Assembly: GCA_028284925.1 (NCBI GenBank)
Contig: JANQQT010000294.1
Span: 1-50,344, forward strand
DNA: 50,344 bases
Direction of reading: 5' to 3'
Source: Phycisphaeraceae bacterium
GTDB taxonomy: Bacteria; Planctomycetota; Phycisphaerae; Phycisphaerales; Zrk34
The position numbers and the translations under genes were made by a program. Below are positions 19,839-29,411 of this stretch, piece by piece (positions within the stretch are counted from its first letter, which is position 1; each line of letters opens with the position of its first letter). Below the pieces are notes generated by a model. The model was not told where the DNA came from, ran no database searches, and worked only from the letters and a program-made list of their open reading frames with translations.

Positions 19839-21305
19839 TCAGAACTTCTCAAAACTGCTTCGACCACCCGCTTTCATATAACGGTCATACCAGACCTTAT
19901 TATGAGGTAGCGGACGACCATCCCGTGTCCAGCCGTCACGCCTCCGCTTGGCGGGCATCCTGTCATGCGTATCAACACGCCAGTTATCCAGCAACCGCCT
20001 CAACCCATTCACCTCCTTGGAATACCGGGTATTCTTGACCACGTTACGCAGCGAATTGGGATCAAGCTGCAAATCATAAAACTCTTCAAACGGTCGAGGC
20101 TCCCGGAACAAAAAACGCTGCGCCTTCGTCAACTTCCCCGCCCGATGCATCGCCAGATAACCCGTCCACGTAATGGAGTTGATCGAATCCACACTATTCC
20201 ACAACGGCGCATCCCAATAATAGTTACGAATCAGCAGGTACCGCTTCGTCCGCACTGCCCTCGTAAATTTCTCAAAGTCATGCCAATTCGCCTCCGCAAA
20301 AATCTCACTTCTCCCTCTCACCCGATTTTCCCTGTCCGGATCAGACAAGAGTGCCGAGAAATCCCGTCCGTCCATGGTATCCACCTTAACCTCCGACAAC
20401 TTCGCCATCGTCGGTGCCAGATCAACCACACTCACCAACTCCGCCGTCGATTTCCCCTTAGCAGCCAGCCCCGGATAACGCACAATAAACGGCGTCCGAA
20501 TTCCCGAATCATAAAGCGTCGTCTTCGCACGCGGAAACGGCATCCCGTTATCCGACATGAACACGATAAAAGTGTCATCCAACTCACCCTGCGCCTTTAA
20601 CTCGGCAAGGATCTGACCAACATGTTCGTCAAATCGACTAATCTCACCATAGTAAAGAGCAATGTCTTGACGAATCAGAGGATGATCCGGCAAATACGGC
20701 GGAACAATAACCTTCGCGGGATCATACCTCTTCTCGATCGCATCCTTGTCAAACGGACGGTGAGGATCCTTCGATGCCACCCAGAAGAAAAATGGACTTT
20801 CCCGAGGCCTCTGCTTCAGCATCTTCACCGCCTCCTGCCCCGTTGCCTTGCCCGCGCAGTCAACAATCTTCGCCCAATGCTTCTTCTCAGACTCACCCAA
20901 ATGCCATTTCCCCACCGCCATATTGTGATACCCGGCGAACTTGAGATATTGTGCAATCGTCTTCTGGTTCGCCGGCAACGGCTGGTGCAAATCTTCAGCC
21001 CCCGTGCGATGCGGATATCGACCCGTCAAAATACTCGCCCTCGAAGGGCTACACGAACTAATCGTCAGGAACGCCCGATCAAATCGCATCCCCTCCCGAG
21101 CCAACCGGTCAATATGCGGCGTCTTCAATACCGGATGACCATAACTCCCCAAATCACCATAACCCTGGTCATCCGCGATGAAAATCAAAAAGTTCGGCCT
21201 CGTCTCTCCTTTCCCACGCCCACCCTCATCCGCACTACTCAAACTCGGACATCCACCCACCAGAATCGCCGACATCACCAAACACCGCATCCATCTACAC
21301 ATCAT
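19839..21305 (-). CDS. Exported type I (formylglycine) sulfatase
   Basis: This roughly 488-residue sulfatase has the full signature C85-S-P-S-R (SSCSPSRASILTGRYPH), in which an FGE enzyme converts Cys to formylglycine. Metal-binding DDQGYGDLG and GKWHLG motifs are also present. The context of the active-site loop (GAEDLHQPL) resembles N-sulfoglucosamine sulfohydrolase-like sulfatases, suggesting sulfated glycans as substrate; this is inference. The N-terminus is a signal peptide ending VGGC, possibly a lipoprotein site. The start is taken at ATG 21305 with AAGGA upstream; ATG 21302 and TTG 21317 are alternatives. Planctomycetes carry many such sulfatases for marine polysaccharides. It sits 31 nt after the dehydratase gene, probably in one transcript. 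Confidence 0.93.
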   Translation of the reverse strand: MMCRWMRCLVMSAILVGGCPSLSSADEGGRGKGETRPNFLIFIADDQGYGDLGSYGHPVLKTPHIDRLAREGMRFDRAFLTISSCSPSRASILTGRYPHRTGAEDLHQPLPANQKTIAQYLKFAGYHNMAVGKWHLGESEKKHWAKIVDCAGKATGQEAVKMLKQRPRESPFFFWVASKDPHRPFDKDAIEKRYDPAKVIVPPYLPDHPLIRQDIALYYGEISRFDEHVGQILAELKAQGELDDTFIVFMSDNGMPFPRAKTTLYDSGIRTPFIVRYPGLAAKGKSTAELVSVVDLAPTMAKLSEVKVDTMDGRDFSALLSDPDRENRVRGRSEIFAEANWHDFEKFTRAVRTKRYLLIRNYYWDAPLWNSVDSINSITWTGYLAMHRAGKLTKAQRFLFREPRPFEEFYDLQLDPNSLRNVVKNTRYSKEVNGLRRLLDNWRVDTHDRMPAKRRRDGWTRDGRPLPHNKVWYDRYMKAGGRSSFEKF

Positions 21306-21336
21306 CACATCCTTCAATCTTCAAGCCACAGCTCGC

Positions 21337-21633
21337 TCAACCATTCCCTGATAATTCATTCATCTTCCCCGCAAGTTCAAAATCCTTACCACTGATTCCC
21401 CCGACATCGTGCGTGGATAGATCCACCACAACCCGATTCCATACATTAAACCACTCCGGATGGTGATTCATGCTTTCCGCAACAAGGGCCGCCCGCGTCA
21501 TAAATCCGAAAGCCTCGTTGAAGTCCGAAAACTGAAACACCCTGTGCAGCTTTCCTTCCTTCACAGCCCACCCCGGAACACCCTCCAGACCGGAGGCGAT
21601 CTGTTCTTCAGTCAATTTCTCGACGGGACTCAT
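21337..21633 (-). CDS. 4a-hydroxytetrahydrobiopterin dehydratase (pterin-4a-carbinolamine dehydratase)
   Basis: This 98-residue cytoplasmic enzyme regenerates the quinonoid pterin after aromatic amino acid hydroxylation by dehydrating 4a-hydroxytetrahydropterin. It shows the family core [21 protein letters not shown] with the conserved HHPEW motif. The usual C-terminal G-I-S-x-K-D-F-E-L-A is also present. The ATG at 21633 has AGGA about 8 nt upstream and gives the family's normal length; longer in-frame readings upstream are unlikely. No hydroxylase gene is in the window, so in this organism it may serve another pterin or molybdopterin-related role. Confidence 0.93.
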   Translation of the reverse strand: MSPVEKLTEEQIASGLEGVPGWAVKEGKLHRVFQFSDFNEAFGFMTRAALVAESMNHHPEWFNVWNRVVVDLSTHDVGGISGKDFELAGKMNELSGNG

Positions 21634-21785
21634 CACATACTTCCTTTCAATGCCAATCCCCTCCCGCAATTCGCCATGCAGGATAAACGATCGGCCTCTC
21701 AGATGGATCGTTCGGGATTGTAACCAATATGTCACGCCAAAGGAATGCGTGCTTTGCGGGGTCAATTCGAGTAAACTTGTGTCTC

Positions 21786-22721
21786 ATGGCCAAAGATACC
21801 CAACATCGCACGATGGATTACCTCGTTCCAGAGACACTCTCCCAGATCGAGAGCATGGAGCTTCGCGCACGCCATATCGTCGAAGGCTACATGACCGGGA
21901 TGCACCGTTCCCCGTATTTCGGCTTCAGCGTCGAATTCGCCCAACATCGCCCCTATACCGCAGGCGATGACCTCAGACACCTCGACTGGAAGGTCTTCGG
22001 AAGGACCGACAAGCTATACCTCAAGCAATATCAGCAGGAAACCAACCTCGATATGCTCTTGCTTGTCGATGCGTCCGGCTCCATGAATTACGGCACCAAG
22101 CTCAATAACGGGAGAACCTGGCGAAAATATGACCACGCCACCTCACTCGCCGCCGCCCTGAGTTACGTCGCTCTCCAGCAGCAGGACCGGGCCGGCCTCA
22201 TCGTTTTCGCCGACAGAATGCTCGACGTCGTCCGCCCCTCAAACTCAAGAGGCCAGTGGCGATCCATCGTCAACGCCCTCAAAACCAAACCCGTTGATGA
22301 ACAGACGGACATGGGACGCATGTTCGATGAAGTCCTGGCCAAACTCCATCATCGCTCACTCATCGTCGTTCTCTCGGACTTCTTTGACGAAGCCGATTCC
22401 ATCGGCGCAGGCCTCGCACGACTTTACCACCGAAAACACGATGTCATGCTGATGCAGATCATGGATCACGCGGAAATGACCTTCCCGTTCGGCTCGCCCA
22501 CGCGTTTCGAGGGCCTCGAACTCGAAGGCAAGCTCGATCTTGATCCCAAAGCCCTTCGCGAAGCCTACCTGGAAGAAGTCCACGCACACATCCGTGCCAT
22601 TCAGACCGAGTCCCACCGCTTCCAGTATGACCATGAAATTGTTGATACCTCAAAATCCATTGGAGCTCCCCTCAGCCACTTCCTCGCGCGACGAAACGCG
22701 CGCCTGAAACGAAGCGGCTAA
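21786..22721 (+). CDS. DUF58 family protein with vWA fold, operon 2
   Basis: This 311-residue protein is the paralogue of the DUF58 gene at 11104-12006. Shared segments include HRSPYFGFSVEFAQHRPY, GDDLRHLDWKVFGRTD and the vWA metal site D95-A-S-G-S99. I start at ATG 21786, which places DYL at almost the same distance from the N-terminus as in the paralogue. ATG 21813 is the alternative, and neither has a strong ribosome site. No MoxR gene precedes it. The upstream 150 nt separate it from the divergent dehydratase gene and should contain its promoter, which I could not define. It is followed after 99 nt by the BatA-like gene. Confidence 0.92.
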   Translation: MAKDTQHRTMDYLVPETLSQIESMELRARHIVEGYMTGMHRSPYFGFSVEFAQHRPYTAGDDLRHLDWKVFGRTDKLYLKQYQQETNLDMLLLVDASGSMNYGTKLNNGRTWRKYDHATSLAAALSYVALQQQDRAGLIVFADRMLDVVRPSNSRGQWRSIVNALKTKPVDEQTDMGRMFDEVLAKLHHRSLIVVLSDFFDEADSIGAGLARLYHRKHDVMLMQIMDHAEMTFPFGSPTRFEGLELEGKLDLDPKALREAYLEEVHAHIRAIQTESHRFQYDHEIVDTSKSIGAPLSHFLARRNARLKRSG

Positions 22722-22820
22722 GTACCAAAGGGCATGGACGCATCACTCGTCCGTCAGCCCCCTGACTTAACACCGGCAAATAATTAAACATACCGGTTAT
22801 TCACCTTTTCTGGAGTTGGC

Positions 22821-25121
22821 ATGATCCAACCATTGATGTTGGCAATCAGTTTTATATCACCGGGACTTGCATGGCTCGGTCTCGGCGCAATCTCCGTACC
22901 CATCATTATCCACCTGCTGTCCAAACGACCCCGCAAACCTCAACCCTGGGCCGCCATGCGTTTCCTGTTGGCCGCCTTCAAAAAACACAAAACGCGAACA
23001 CGCATCGAGCAACTCCTGCTGCTCGCCTGTCGATGTCTCATCCTCCTCCTTCTGGGCCTCGCCCTCGCCGGTCCCATGCTCGACAAAATGTTCGGCCTCG
23101 GGATCATCGGCGCCTCCTCACGAACCGTCATTCTCGTCGTCGACAACTCCGTCACCAGCGCCACCAAGACCGACACCGGCGAACCACGCTTTGATGCAAT
23201 CAGAAAAGCCGCAGTCAAAATGGTCGAAACGCTCGAACCCACCGACCGCCTCGCCATCATTACCGCCGCCGAACCCGTAACGGCCGTCATCGCCAAACCA
23301 AGCCTGAATCCCGATTCATTCAAAGGCAAAATTCAGAACATCACACCCTCCGCCTCCAAAGCCAACATCAGCAAAGCCCTAACCCTCGCACTCGACAGCA
23401 TCAAACAGGTCGAAAGCGAAAACAGACCCACATACGTCGCCCTGCTCAGCGACTTCTCCAACGGCTCAACACCCGTCGGCCCCGGCGCCGCCTCATTGGA
23501 TGGCGAACTTCAACAACTCGGCAAAAAAGCCGTCCTCATGATGCTCGAGCCTCATCGCTCCACCGAAAACGTCCAGATCACCGAGCTTACCGCAGACCAA
23601 AACGTCGTAATCGCCAAAGGCAGCCGCGATGACACCACAGGCACGCCCGTCGTGGGATGGCGACTCGTCCTCAAACGATTCTCGCACGACAAAACCGCAG
23701 GCGAGCAGACTGGCGTAGAGGTCAAGCTCCGCGATGATGTCGTCTTCGAACGCGTCGTCAAATGGCAGAACGGCGAAACAGAACGCCGACTCGACTTCAA
23801 TACGCCTCTATCAGAAACCGGCCTCTACCCCGTCACCGCACGCATCACAACCCCCGACGCTCTGGACATCGATAATTCACGCACCATGCTCGTCCGCGCC
23901 AAGCAAAAACTGAATATACTCATTCTCGGAGCAGGTCGCAGCGCAACCGACCAGTCTCCGGAAACCTTCGTCGACGTCGCCCTCGCCCCCGTCGCCGACA
24001 AATTGGGTTATCCACTCGAAGTAAAACAGGAAGACGCAGACCGCTTCAATCAAAAAATGCTCGAGGAAGTCGACGTCATATTCGTCCTTCGCCCCGATCG
24101 CATTGCCGACAACTGGAAACTACTCCACCGTTGGGCATCCGGCGGAGGCCTCGTCTGGGTCACCCCGCCTCCGACCGATACGGGCATCGCCTGGCCCCCA
24201 CGCATGACCGGCGCTTTCGGCTTGGAACAAAAATGGACCTTCGCCGACGCCCCCTTGAAACATCCCAAACTACTCAAGTTTAAGTCCGACGATCAGACCG
24301 CCGAGGAATTCCGCCGCGAGACTGACCTCCCCGACCTTCTCAAACCACTTCGTGTGATTCAACACCTCCCGGTCAATTACGACAGCGCGGACACACGCAC
24401 AATCCTTACAGGCGAAGACGGCTCCAACCTCATGATCGCAACAGATGTCGCCCCCCACGGCAGACTCTACTACCTCGCCGTCGCCATCGACAAGAATTGG
24501 TCCAATCTACCCATCTCACCATTCAACCCGGCCCTCATTCAACACGTCGTCCGCACCGCCATCGACCGACTTCAGCCTCCCCAAATCTTCGAACCCGGCA
24601 GACAACCCTCCCTTAGCGCACGCTGGGCAAACATCAAAAAACTCGACGGCCCCAACAACGAATCCGTCCTGCTCGAAATCAATCGAACAACCCAAAATGG
24701 CAGCCCAAACGCCTCCGATCCAAACAACGACCCTCCGTCATCCAACGGCACAACCCCAGGCCAGATCGTCGTCCGACCCAGCCAACCCCTGCTCACACCC
24801 GGCATCTACTCCGGCGGCACAAGCGCCCTCGTCGTCAACGTCAATCCCGATGCCGGAAATACACTTCGTGCCCCCGACGAACCACTCAAAAAATGGCTCG
24901 GAACCGCCGGCGAATGGCAAAGCATTACCCGCACCGAACCCGAAGCCGTAATCATGAAAATGTCCGAACTGTCCGACTATGGCTGGGAACTCCTCTGGGC
25001 CGTCCTCATTCTCGCCATCATTGAGATGTTCCTCGCCCGATACGTCTCGCACGCCTCCACCACGCACCGAACACAAGGCATTGAAAACATGGCTCCAAAC
25101 ACAGCCGCAAAATCGAATTAA
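22821..25121 (+). CDS. BatA-like membrane protein with degenerate vWA metal site, operon 2
   Basis: This 766-residue protein has the BatA N-terminal motif (SVPIIIHLLSKRPRKPQPWAA, then HKTRTRIEQLLLLACRC) and one more hydrophobic helix at about 68-86. The vWA-like domain starts at VILVVDNSVTS, where the metal motif reads D108-N-S-V-T112 rather than DxSxS. A later strand, ALLSDFSNGS, keeps an Asp. A beta-rich region, an amidotransferase-like region (LNILILGAG) and a C-terminal membrane helix (WAVLILAIIEMFL) follow. The ATG at 22821 has GGAG 5 nt upstream. It is the paralogue of 8732-11107 but lacks the extra membrane insertion. The next gene begins 7 nt after its stop. Confidence 0.87.
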   Translation: MIQPLMLAISFISPGLAWLGLGAISVPIIIHLLSKRPRKPQPWAAMRFLLAAFKKHKTRTRIEQLLLLACRCLILLLLGLALAGPMLDKMFGLGIIGASSRTVILVVDNSVTSATKTDTGEPRFDAIRKAAVKMVETLEPTDRLAIITAAEPVTAVIAKPSLNPDSFKGKIQNITPSASKANISKALTLALDSIKQVESENRPTYVALLSDFSNGSTPVGPGAASLDGELQQLGKKAVLMMLEPHRSTENVQITELTADQNVVIAKGSRDDTTGTPVVGWRLVLKRFSHDKTAGEQTGVEVKLRDDVVFERVVKWQNGETERRLDFNTPLSETGLYPVTARITTPDALDIDNSRTMLVRAKQKLNILILGAGRSATDQSPETFVDVALAPVADKLGYPLEVKQEDADRFNQKMLEEVDVIFVLRPDRIADNWKLLHRWASGGGLVWVTPPPTDTGIAWPPRMTGAFGLEQKWTFADAPLKHPKLLKFKSDDQTAEEFRRETDLPDLLKPLRVIQHLPVNYDSADTRTILTGEDGSNLMIATDVAPHGRLYYLAVAIDKNWSNLPISPFNPALIQHVVRTAIDRLQPPQIFEPGRQPSLSARWANIKKLDGPNNESVLLEINRTTQNGSPNASDPNNDPPSSNGTTPGQIVVRPSQPLLTPGIYSGGTSALVVNVNPDAGNTLRAPDEPLKKWLGTAGEWQSITRTEPEAVIMKMSELSDYGWELLWAVLILAIIEMFLARYVSHASTTHRTQGIENMAPNTAAKSN

Positions 25122-25128
25122 GAGCAAA

Positions 25129-27789
25129 ATGACCGTGATAAATCTATTGACCCACATCCCTACCACCCTCGCCGCCGACCCCCAGGATTCCTCCGGATTC
25201 TGGAACTGGTTCTTCGGACTCAAGAAGCTCGACATCACCAACCCCGACAACATCATCGACTGGCAATACAAACTCCCCGCCTACATGTGGATTCTCATCG
25301 TCATCGGGATCGGCCTTCTGGTAGCCCTCTCCTATCGCCACATGCTTGGCAGGCGGGCCGGTCGAGTTTCACTTGCCGTCACCCGTTCACTCATCCTTCT
25401 GGCCATCGCCATTCTACTCGCACGCCCCATCGTCGTTCACCCGGACACCGAAGAACGAAAAGACCGCGTTCGCATCCTCATCGATCAAAGCAAGTCCATG
25501 ACCGTTCTGGATGCCCCGTCAACATCCGAAAAACCCACCAAAATCTCCCGCTTCGACCAGATGAGTCGATCCATCATTGACAACCGCAGCATGTGGACCA
25601 GTCTCCGCGCCGACGCGCACGAATTAGAGTGGTTCGGATTTGGCGAACGCGTAATCGAAGTCGACCCCGAACGCCTCACCACCCCCATAGGCGAAACCAC
25701 CGCAATGGATTCAGCCTTAAGACGCATGGCCAGATCCTCAGACGGCGCCCCCATCGCAGCCGTCGTCGTGTTCTCCGATGGACACTCAAAAGAGTCCATA
25801 CGAGAATCCACATTCAAACTCTTTGACCCCAGAACCAGGATATTCGTAGTTCCACTCGGCTCAGCCGTCGAACCCGCCTACATCGATTTCGCCCACATCG
25901 ATGCCCCGCCCGATGCCTTCGTCAAGGATGTCGTCCCCATCGATGTCTCCCTCAATCAACTCGGCGGATCAGAAGAAGCACGACGCAATGCCCGAATACC
26001 CGCGGGCACATTCATACGCCTGGTCGATAAAACCACCGGCAAGGTTCTCGATGAGAAACCCGTCAAATCCCTGACCGACCCGGTTCGCCTCATGCACATC
26101 CCCACCGTTCCCGGCGAAGTCAAATGGTCCGTCGAACTCGTCTTCCCCGATTCCTACAAACAGGAAAAGAAAGTCGAGCCGCGCGAACTGGCAATCAACC
26201 TTGATGCACGTCCCCTCAACGTCCTCTACATCGATGGATACCCCCGATGGGAATTTCGCTACATCAAGAACATGATTATTCGCGAATCCACGATTACCGC
26301 CACCACCTGGCTCGCCTCCGCCGATCGTGAATTCGCACAGGAAGGCAACGCACGCCTCGACCGCCTTCCCCAAACCAAGGATGAATTCAAAAAGTACGAC
26401 ATCATCATCTTGGGCGACATCGGCGCCACCTATTTCAGCTCCACCCAACTCAAACTCATTCAGGAACACGTGGACGAAAATAACGCCGGCCTAATCTGGG
26501 TCGCCGGCGAACGCCACACACCCAACTCCTACACCGGACACGCTTTCTCCGCCCTCCTGCCCATGAATCTCACAGGCGTCATCAACAGGATCCCACCCCC
26601 GGTAAAGATGAAGCCAACCTCCAGCGCACAGGCCCTCGGCGTACTCCGTCTCCGAACCGATACCGAATCCAACGCAGCCGATGCCAACTGGCCGACCGGC
26701 CCCGCCGGACAGAATCTTCTCCCGGACCTGGAATGGGCACAGGCCTTCGACAAGAAGGATCTCAAACCCGCCACCGACGTCCTCGCCGAAGACCGAAACA
26801 CCAGCCTACCCCTTATCATGCGCATGCAATATGGTGGCGGCCAGGTACTTTACATCGCGACCGACGAAACATGGCGCTGGCGATATGCACGCGGCGAACT
26901 GTTCCCGGAACAGTTCTGGATGCAACTCTTCCGCCTCGCCGCCCGTGGCCGCGCCGAGAAAAAACGGGGTGCTCAAAACCGCGTCAATTTCCGTCTCTCA
27001 CACAAGAAAGTCAGAGTCGGCCAAAACGTCTCCGTTCGATTGGAAGTCCTCGATCAGAAACTCATCCGATCAACCCTGTCCACAGTCGATGTCGAGTTTA
27101 CACGCGTAACAGATGACCCCCCATCCAACATCAAACAGGATGTCTACCGCCAGACCATCTCACTCCAGTCCAATTCAAAACCCGGCCTCTATCAACAGGA
27201 CTTCATACCACGCGTCCCCGGCAAATTCATTGCTCGCGTCATCTCCCCTACCTATCAATCGCTCAGCCTCGAACGTGAACTCGTCGTCGAAAGCATCGAC
27301 GATGAAATGACCGTCACATACACCAAATTCGACGACCTTGCGGACATCGCCGACCGGGCAAACGGTCGCGTCCTTCTCAATCAGAAAGACTTCGATACAC
27401 AACTTACCCCCGTGCTCCGGGAAGCCTACACAGCCAAAAACAACGGGGCGGATTTCGACACGTTCTCCGAGCAATATGTCACGGCATTCGACCTCGACAC
27501 GACCAATGAAGTCCAATTGGAAAGGAACAAAGATCTGGCACGCCAGGCGTTCGATGCACAGGACGACGGTCAGACCCTGGACGAATTCAGGACTAAATTT
27601 GCAGACAATTTCGGAAACACACTGGGCATCGGGCGCTTGGCAAATCTGAACCAGTACGTCGACAAACTCACCGAAGTAACGGCAAACGATGTCAAGGAAC
27701 CGATTTGGAATTCACGCCTCGCCTTCTTCCTCATACTCCTCTTAATCACCGGCGAATGGATCGGTCGCAAACTACTCGGGTTGGCCTGA
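25129..27789 (+). CDS. Membrane vWA protein with amidotransferase-like domain, operon 2
   Basis: This 886-residue paralogue of 5388-8732 lacks PA14. It starts at ATG 25129, 7 nt after the BatA-like stop; a longer reading from 24979 would overlap that gene by 140 nt. Membrane helices lie at about 50-68 and 84-100. The vWA metal site is D119-Q-S-K-S123, and AVVVFSDGHS follows. The amidotransferase-like fold starts near residue 360 (LNVLYIDGYPRWEFRYIKN) with no catalytic Cys seen. A region resembling the end of the operon 1 protein follows, with a long charged helical insert (about 760-860), and a C-terminal membrane helix ends the protein. The inferred role is a periplasmic partner of the DUF58 and BatA-like proteins. 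Confidence 0.88.
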   Translation: MTVINLLTHIPTTLAADPQDSSGFWNWFFGLKKLDITNPDNIIDWQYKLPAYMWILIVIGIGLLVALSYRHMLGRRAGRVSLAVTRSLILLAIAILLARPIVVHPDTEERKDRVRILIDQSKSMTVLDAPSTSEKPTKISRFDQMSRSIIDNRSMWTSLRADAHELEWFGFGERVIEVDPERLTTPIGETTAMDSALRRMARSSDGAPIAAVVVFSDGHSKESIRESTFKLFDPRTRIFVVPLGSAVEPAYIDFAHIDAPPDAFVKDVVPIDVSLNQLGGSEEARRNARIPAGTFIRLVDKTTGKVLDEKPVKSLTDPVRLMHIPTVPGEVKWSVELVFPDSYKQEKKVEPRELAINLDARPLNVLYIDGYPRWEFRYIKNMIIRESTITATTWLASADREFAQEGNARLDRLPQTKDEFKKYDIIILGDIGATYFSSTQLKLIQEHVDENNAGLIWVAGERHTPNSYTGHAFSALLPMNLTGVINRIPPPVKMKPTSSAQALGVLRLRTDTESNAADANWPTGPAGQNLLPDLEWAQAFDKKDLKPATDVLAEDRNTSLPLIMRMQYGGGQVLYIATDETWRWRYARGELFPEQFWMQLFRLAARGRAEKKRGAQNRVNFRLSHKKVRVGQNVSVRLEVLDQKLIRSTLSTVDVEFTRVTDDPPSNIKQDVYRQTISLQSNSKPGLYQQDFIPRVPGKFIARVISPTYQSLSLERELVVESIDDEMTVTYTKFDDLADIADRANGRVLLNQKDFDTQLTPVLREAYTAKNNGADFDTFSEQYVTAFDLDTTNEVQLERNKDLARQAFDAQDDGQTLDEFRTKFADNFGNTLGIGRLANLNQYVDKLTEVTANDVKEPIWNSRLAFFLILLLITGEWIGRKLLGLA

Positions 27790-27845
27790 ATCCAAAAAAG
27801 AACCGGAACCGGAACACCCCTGCCACGACAGCAGATTATCAGACT

Positions 27846-29279
27846 TTATCCCCCCGCATCCCCCTCCAGCAACAACCAGAACTTCTCCTCCTCACACATC
27901 ACCGGAAAAGCCGTCTTCCAATCAGGAATGATGTCCCAACGTTCATTATCCTCCCGAATGTTCGGCGACACCTTCGCCACCTCAATCAACTCCACATACG
28001 CACGCGCATATCCCGAAGGGTCCGCCACACTGACCTGCTCGTTCAGATCAATCTCCACCGCCCGACGACACAAAAGCGAAGCCCGCAACAAACGCCACAG
28101 CGATACGGGATGCAATCCCTTGTCCACCCTCCCCTCCACATAGGCAAGCAACTCATCCAATCCCGCATGGTCTTTGACCATCGCAAAATACAACGTCAAA
28201 TTAGCCTGCAGGCTATCAGGATTCTCCCTCAGCCCCTCTTCCGCCTCCCTGCGCAATTCCGCCGTCGACTTGACCTCCCCAACCGGTTCGTCAACCGCAT
28301 CGCTTGCCTCGGACTCACATTCATTTAATTCATGCCTCTCTTCCAGGTCGTAAGTCTCTTCCTCCTCGTCTTCACCGTCATCCTCCTCTTCCTCATCTTC
28401 ACCCCCCAGATCCACCACTTCCATCGCTGGCTCGCCCTCGTCGGTCTCCTCCTTCCGATGCATCACCAGCTCAGGATCGCTCTCCACACCTTCAACAACC
28501 AGATTCACACCCAGCAACTCAACACCCGTCCCACGATCCACCCGCCCGTTCATCACCACCTCGACCATCCGATCGATATCCTCAACAAACGCCTCCGGCT
28601 GGTCCGACTCGTTAAGACACTCCACCCAAACGGCCTTCATCTGCCTCCCCAGCAACCCCAGATCATAAAACATCGCATCCCGATCAGGGATCGCATCCTC
28701 CAAGGGTATGCGCCCCACCACCATCACCTTCCCCCTCACGATCATCGGAGTACTCAGCCGCGCATTCCGCAACGTCATCAGCCCGTCACTGGCCAGATCA
28801 CCCATCTCCACTTCCCAACTCTCCGTCGCACGCGCCACCACCACACGCGGATCATGACCCGACAGATCCAGTTGGCAGATCAGGCCCCAGCTTACATCCA
28901 ACCCACTCTCACGCGCCGCCCGCATCGCCGCCACCGATGCCGTCACCTGGCCGCCCACCCGGAAATGCTCTTCCAGATCATCCAAACCCACATCCTGAAT
29001 CTTCCCCAACTTCAACCATTTCATGGCACGAGGAATCTCATCCGGCGACCGCATCGAAAAATGCTGCCTCAACAATCGACCGAAACCAATCTCAACACCC
29101 TGACGTTTGGCCCAACGCCAACGCAGAAACGCCGGCCCAAGTAGCCAGGCGCTCACGGCCAGCAGAAACAAAACACCCGTGATCGCGACCCACAAAATCA
29201 CCGATTGGGTCGAATCTACCGTCGGCTGCGGCGTCTGAACTACCTGACCTATCAAAAACATGCCCCATTTATATCCCAT
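27846..29279 (-). CDS. Flotillin-like (FloA/UPF0365-type) membrane protein with acidic linker and C-terminal helical extension
   Basis: This 477-residue protein has one N-terminal membrane helix (VILWVAITGVLFLLAVSAWLL). A stretch then reads like bacterial FloA: RSPDEIPRAMKWLKLG, LDDLEEHFRVGGQVTASVAAMRAARESGLDVSW, QLDLSGHDPRVVV. FloA proteins organise membrane microdomains. After about 280 residues a strongly acidic stretch (EDEEEEDDGEDEEEE) leads to a roughly 150-residue helical region with TPR-like periodicity that ordinary FloA lacks. The start is ATG 29279; ATG 29261 is the alternative, and neither has a Shine-Dalgarno. It is divergent to blaI with a 132-nt shared upstream region, so the blaI operator may affect it. 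The family call is moderate because similarity is judged by eye. Confidence 0.7.
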   Translation of the reverse strand: MGYKWGMFLIGQVVQTPQPTVDSTQSVILWVAITGVLFLLAVSAWLLGPAFLRWRWAKRQGVEIGFGRLLRQHFSMRSPDEIPRAMKWLKLGKIQDVGLDDLEEHFRVGGQVTASVAAMRAARESGLDVSWGLICQLDLSGHDPRVVVARATESWEVEMGDLASDGLMTLRNARLSTPMIVRGKVMVVGRIPLEDAIPDRDAMFYDLGLLGRQMKAVWVECLNESDQPEAFVEDIDRMVEVVMNGRVDRGTGVELLGVNLVVEGVESDPELVMHRKEETDEGEPAMEVVDLGGEDEEEEDDGEDEEEETYDLEERHELNECESEASDAVDEPVGEVKSTAELRREAEEGLRENPDSLQANLTLYFAMVKDHAGLDELLAYVEGRVDKGLHPVSLWRLLRASLLCRRAVEIDLNEQVSVADPSGYARAYVELIEVAKVSPNIREDNERWDIIPDWKTAFPVMCEEEKFWLLLEGDAGG

Positions 29280-29282
29280 TTA

Positions 29283-29294
29283 ACTTTTAAAAGT
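29283..29294. repeat. Perfect 12-bp palindrome beside the flotillin-like start
   Basis: ACTTTTAAAAGT ends 4 nt before the start codon of the minus-strand flotillin-like gene, exactly where a ribosome site would be. It could be an operator or an mRNA hairpin with no loop; chance is possible in AT-rich DNA. Confidence 0.35.
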
Positions 29295-29329
29295 CACAAA
29301 AATACCCTCTCACAGTCACAATATAGCTA

Positions 29330-29358
29330 TTGACAGAATACGACCCAGTTCGTATCAT
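29330..29358 (+). promoter_or_regulatory. blaI promoter with operator-like palindrome
   Basis: A perfect -35 TTGACA (29330-29335) is followed after 17 nt by a -10 TATCAT (29353-29358). Between and over the -10 lies the palindrome ATACGA-N6-TCGTAT (29338-29355). The same arrangement recurs at 31888-31916. A BlaI-type repressor bound here would block polymerase, so autoregulation of blaI is likely. It lies 54 nt before the blaI start. Confidence 0.72.
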
Positions 29359-29411
29359 GGAGATTCCCGTAACACATCGCCCTCAGTTATTCCCTTTTAG
29401 GAACACCCGAT

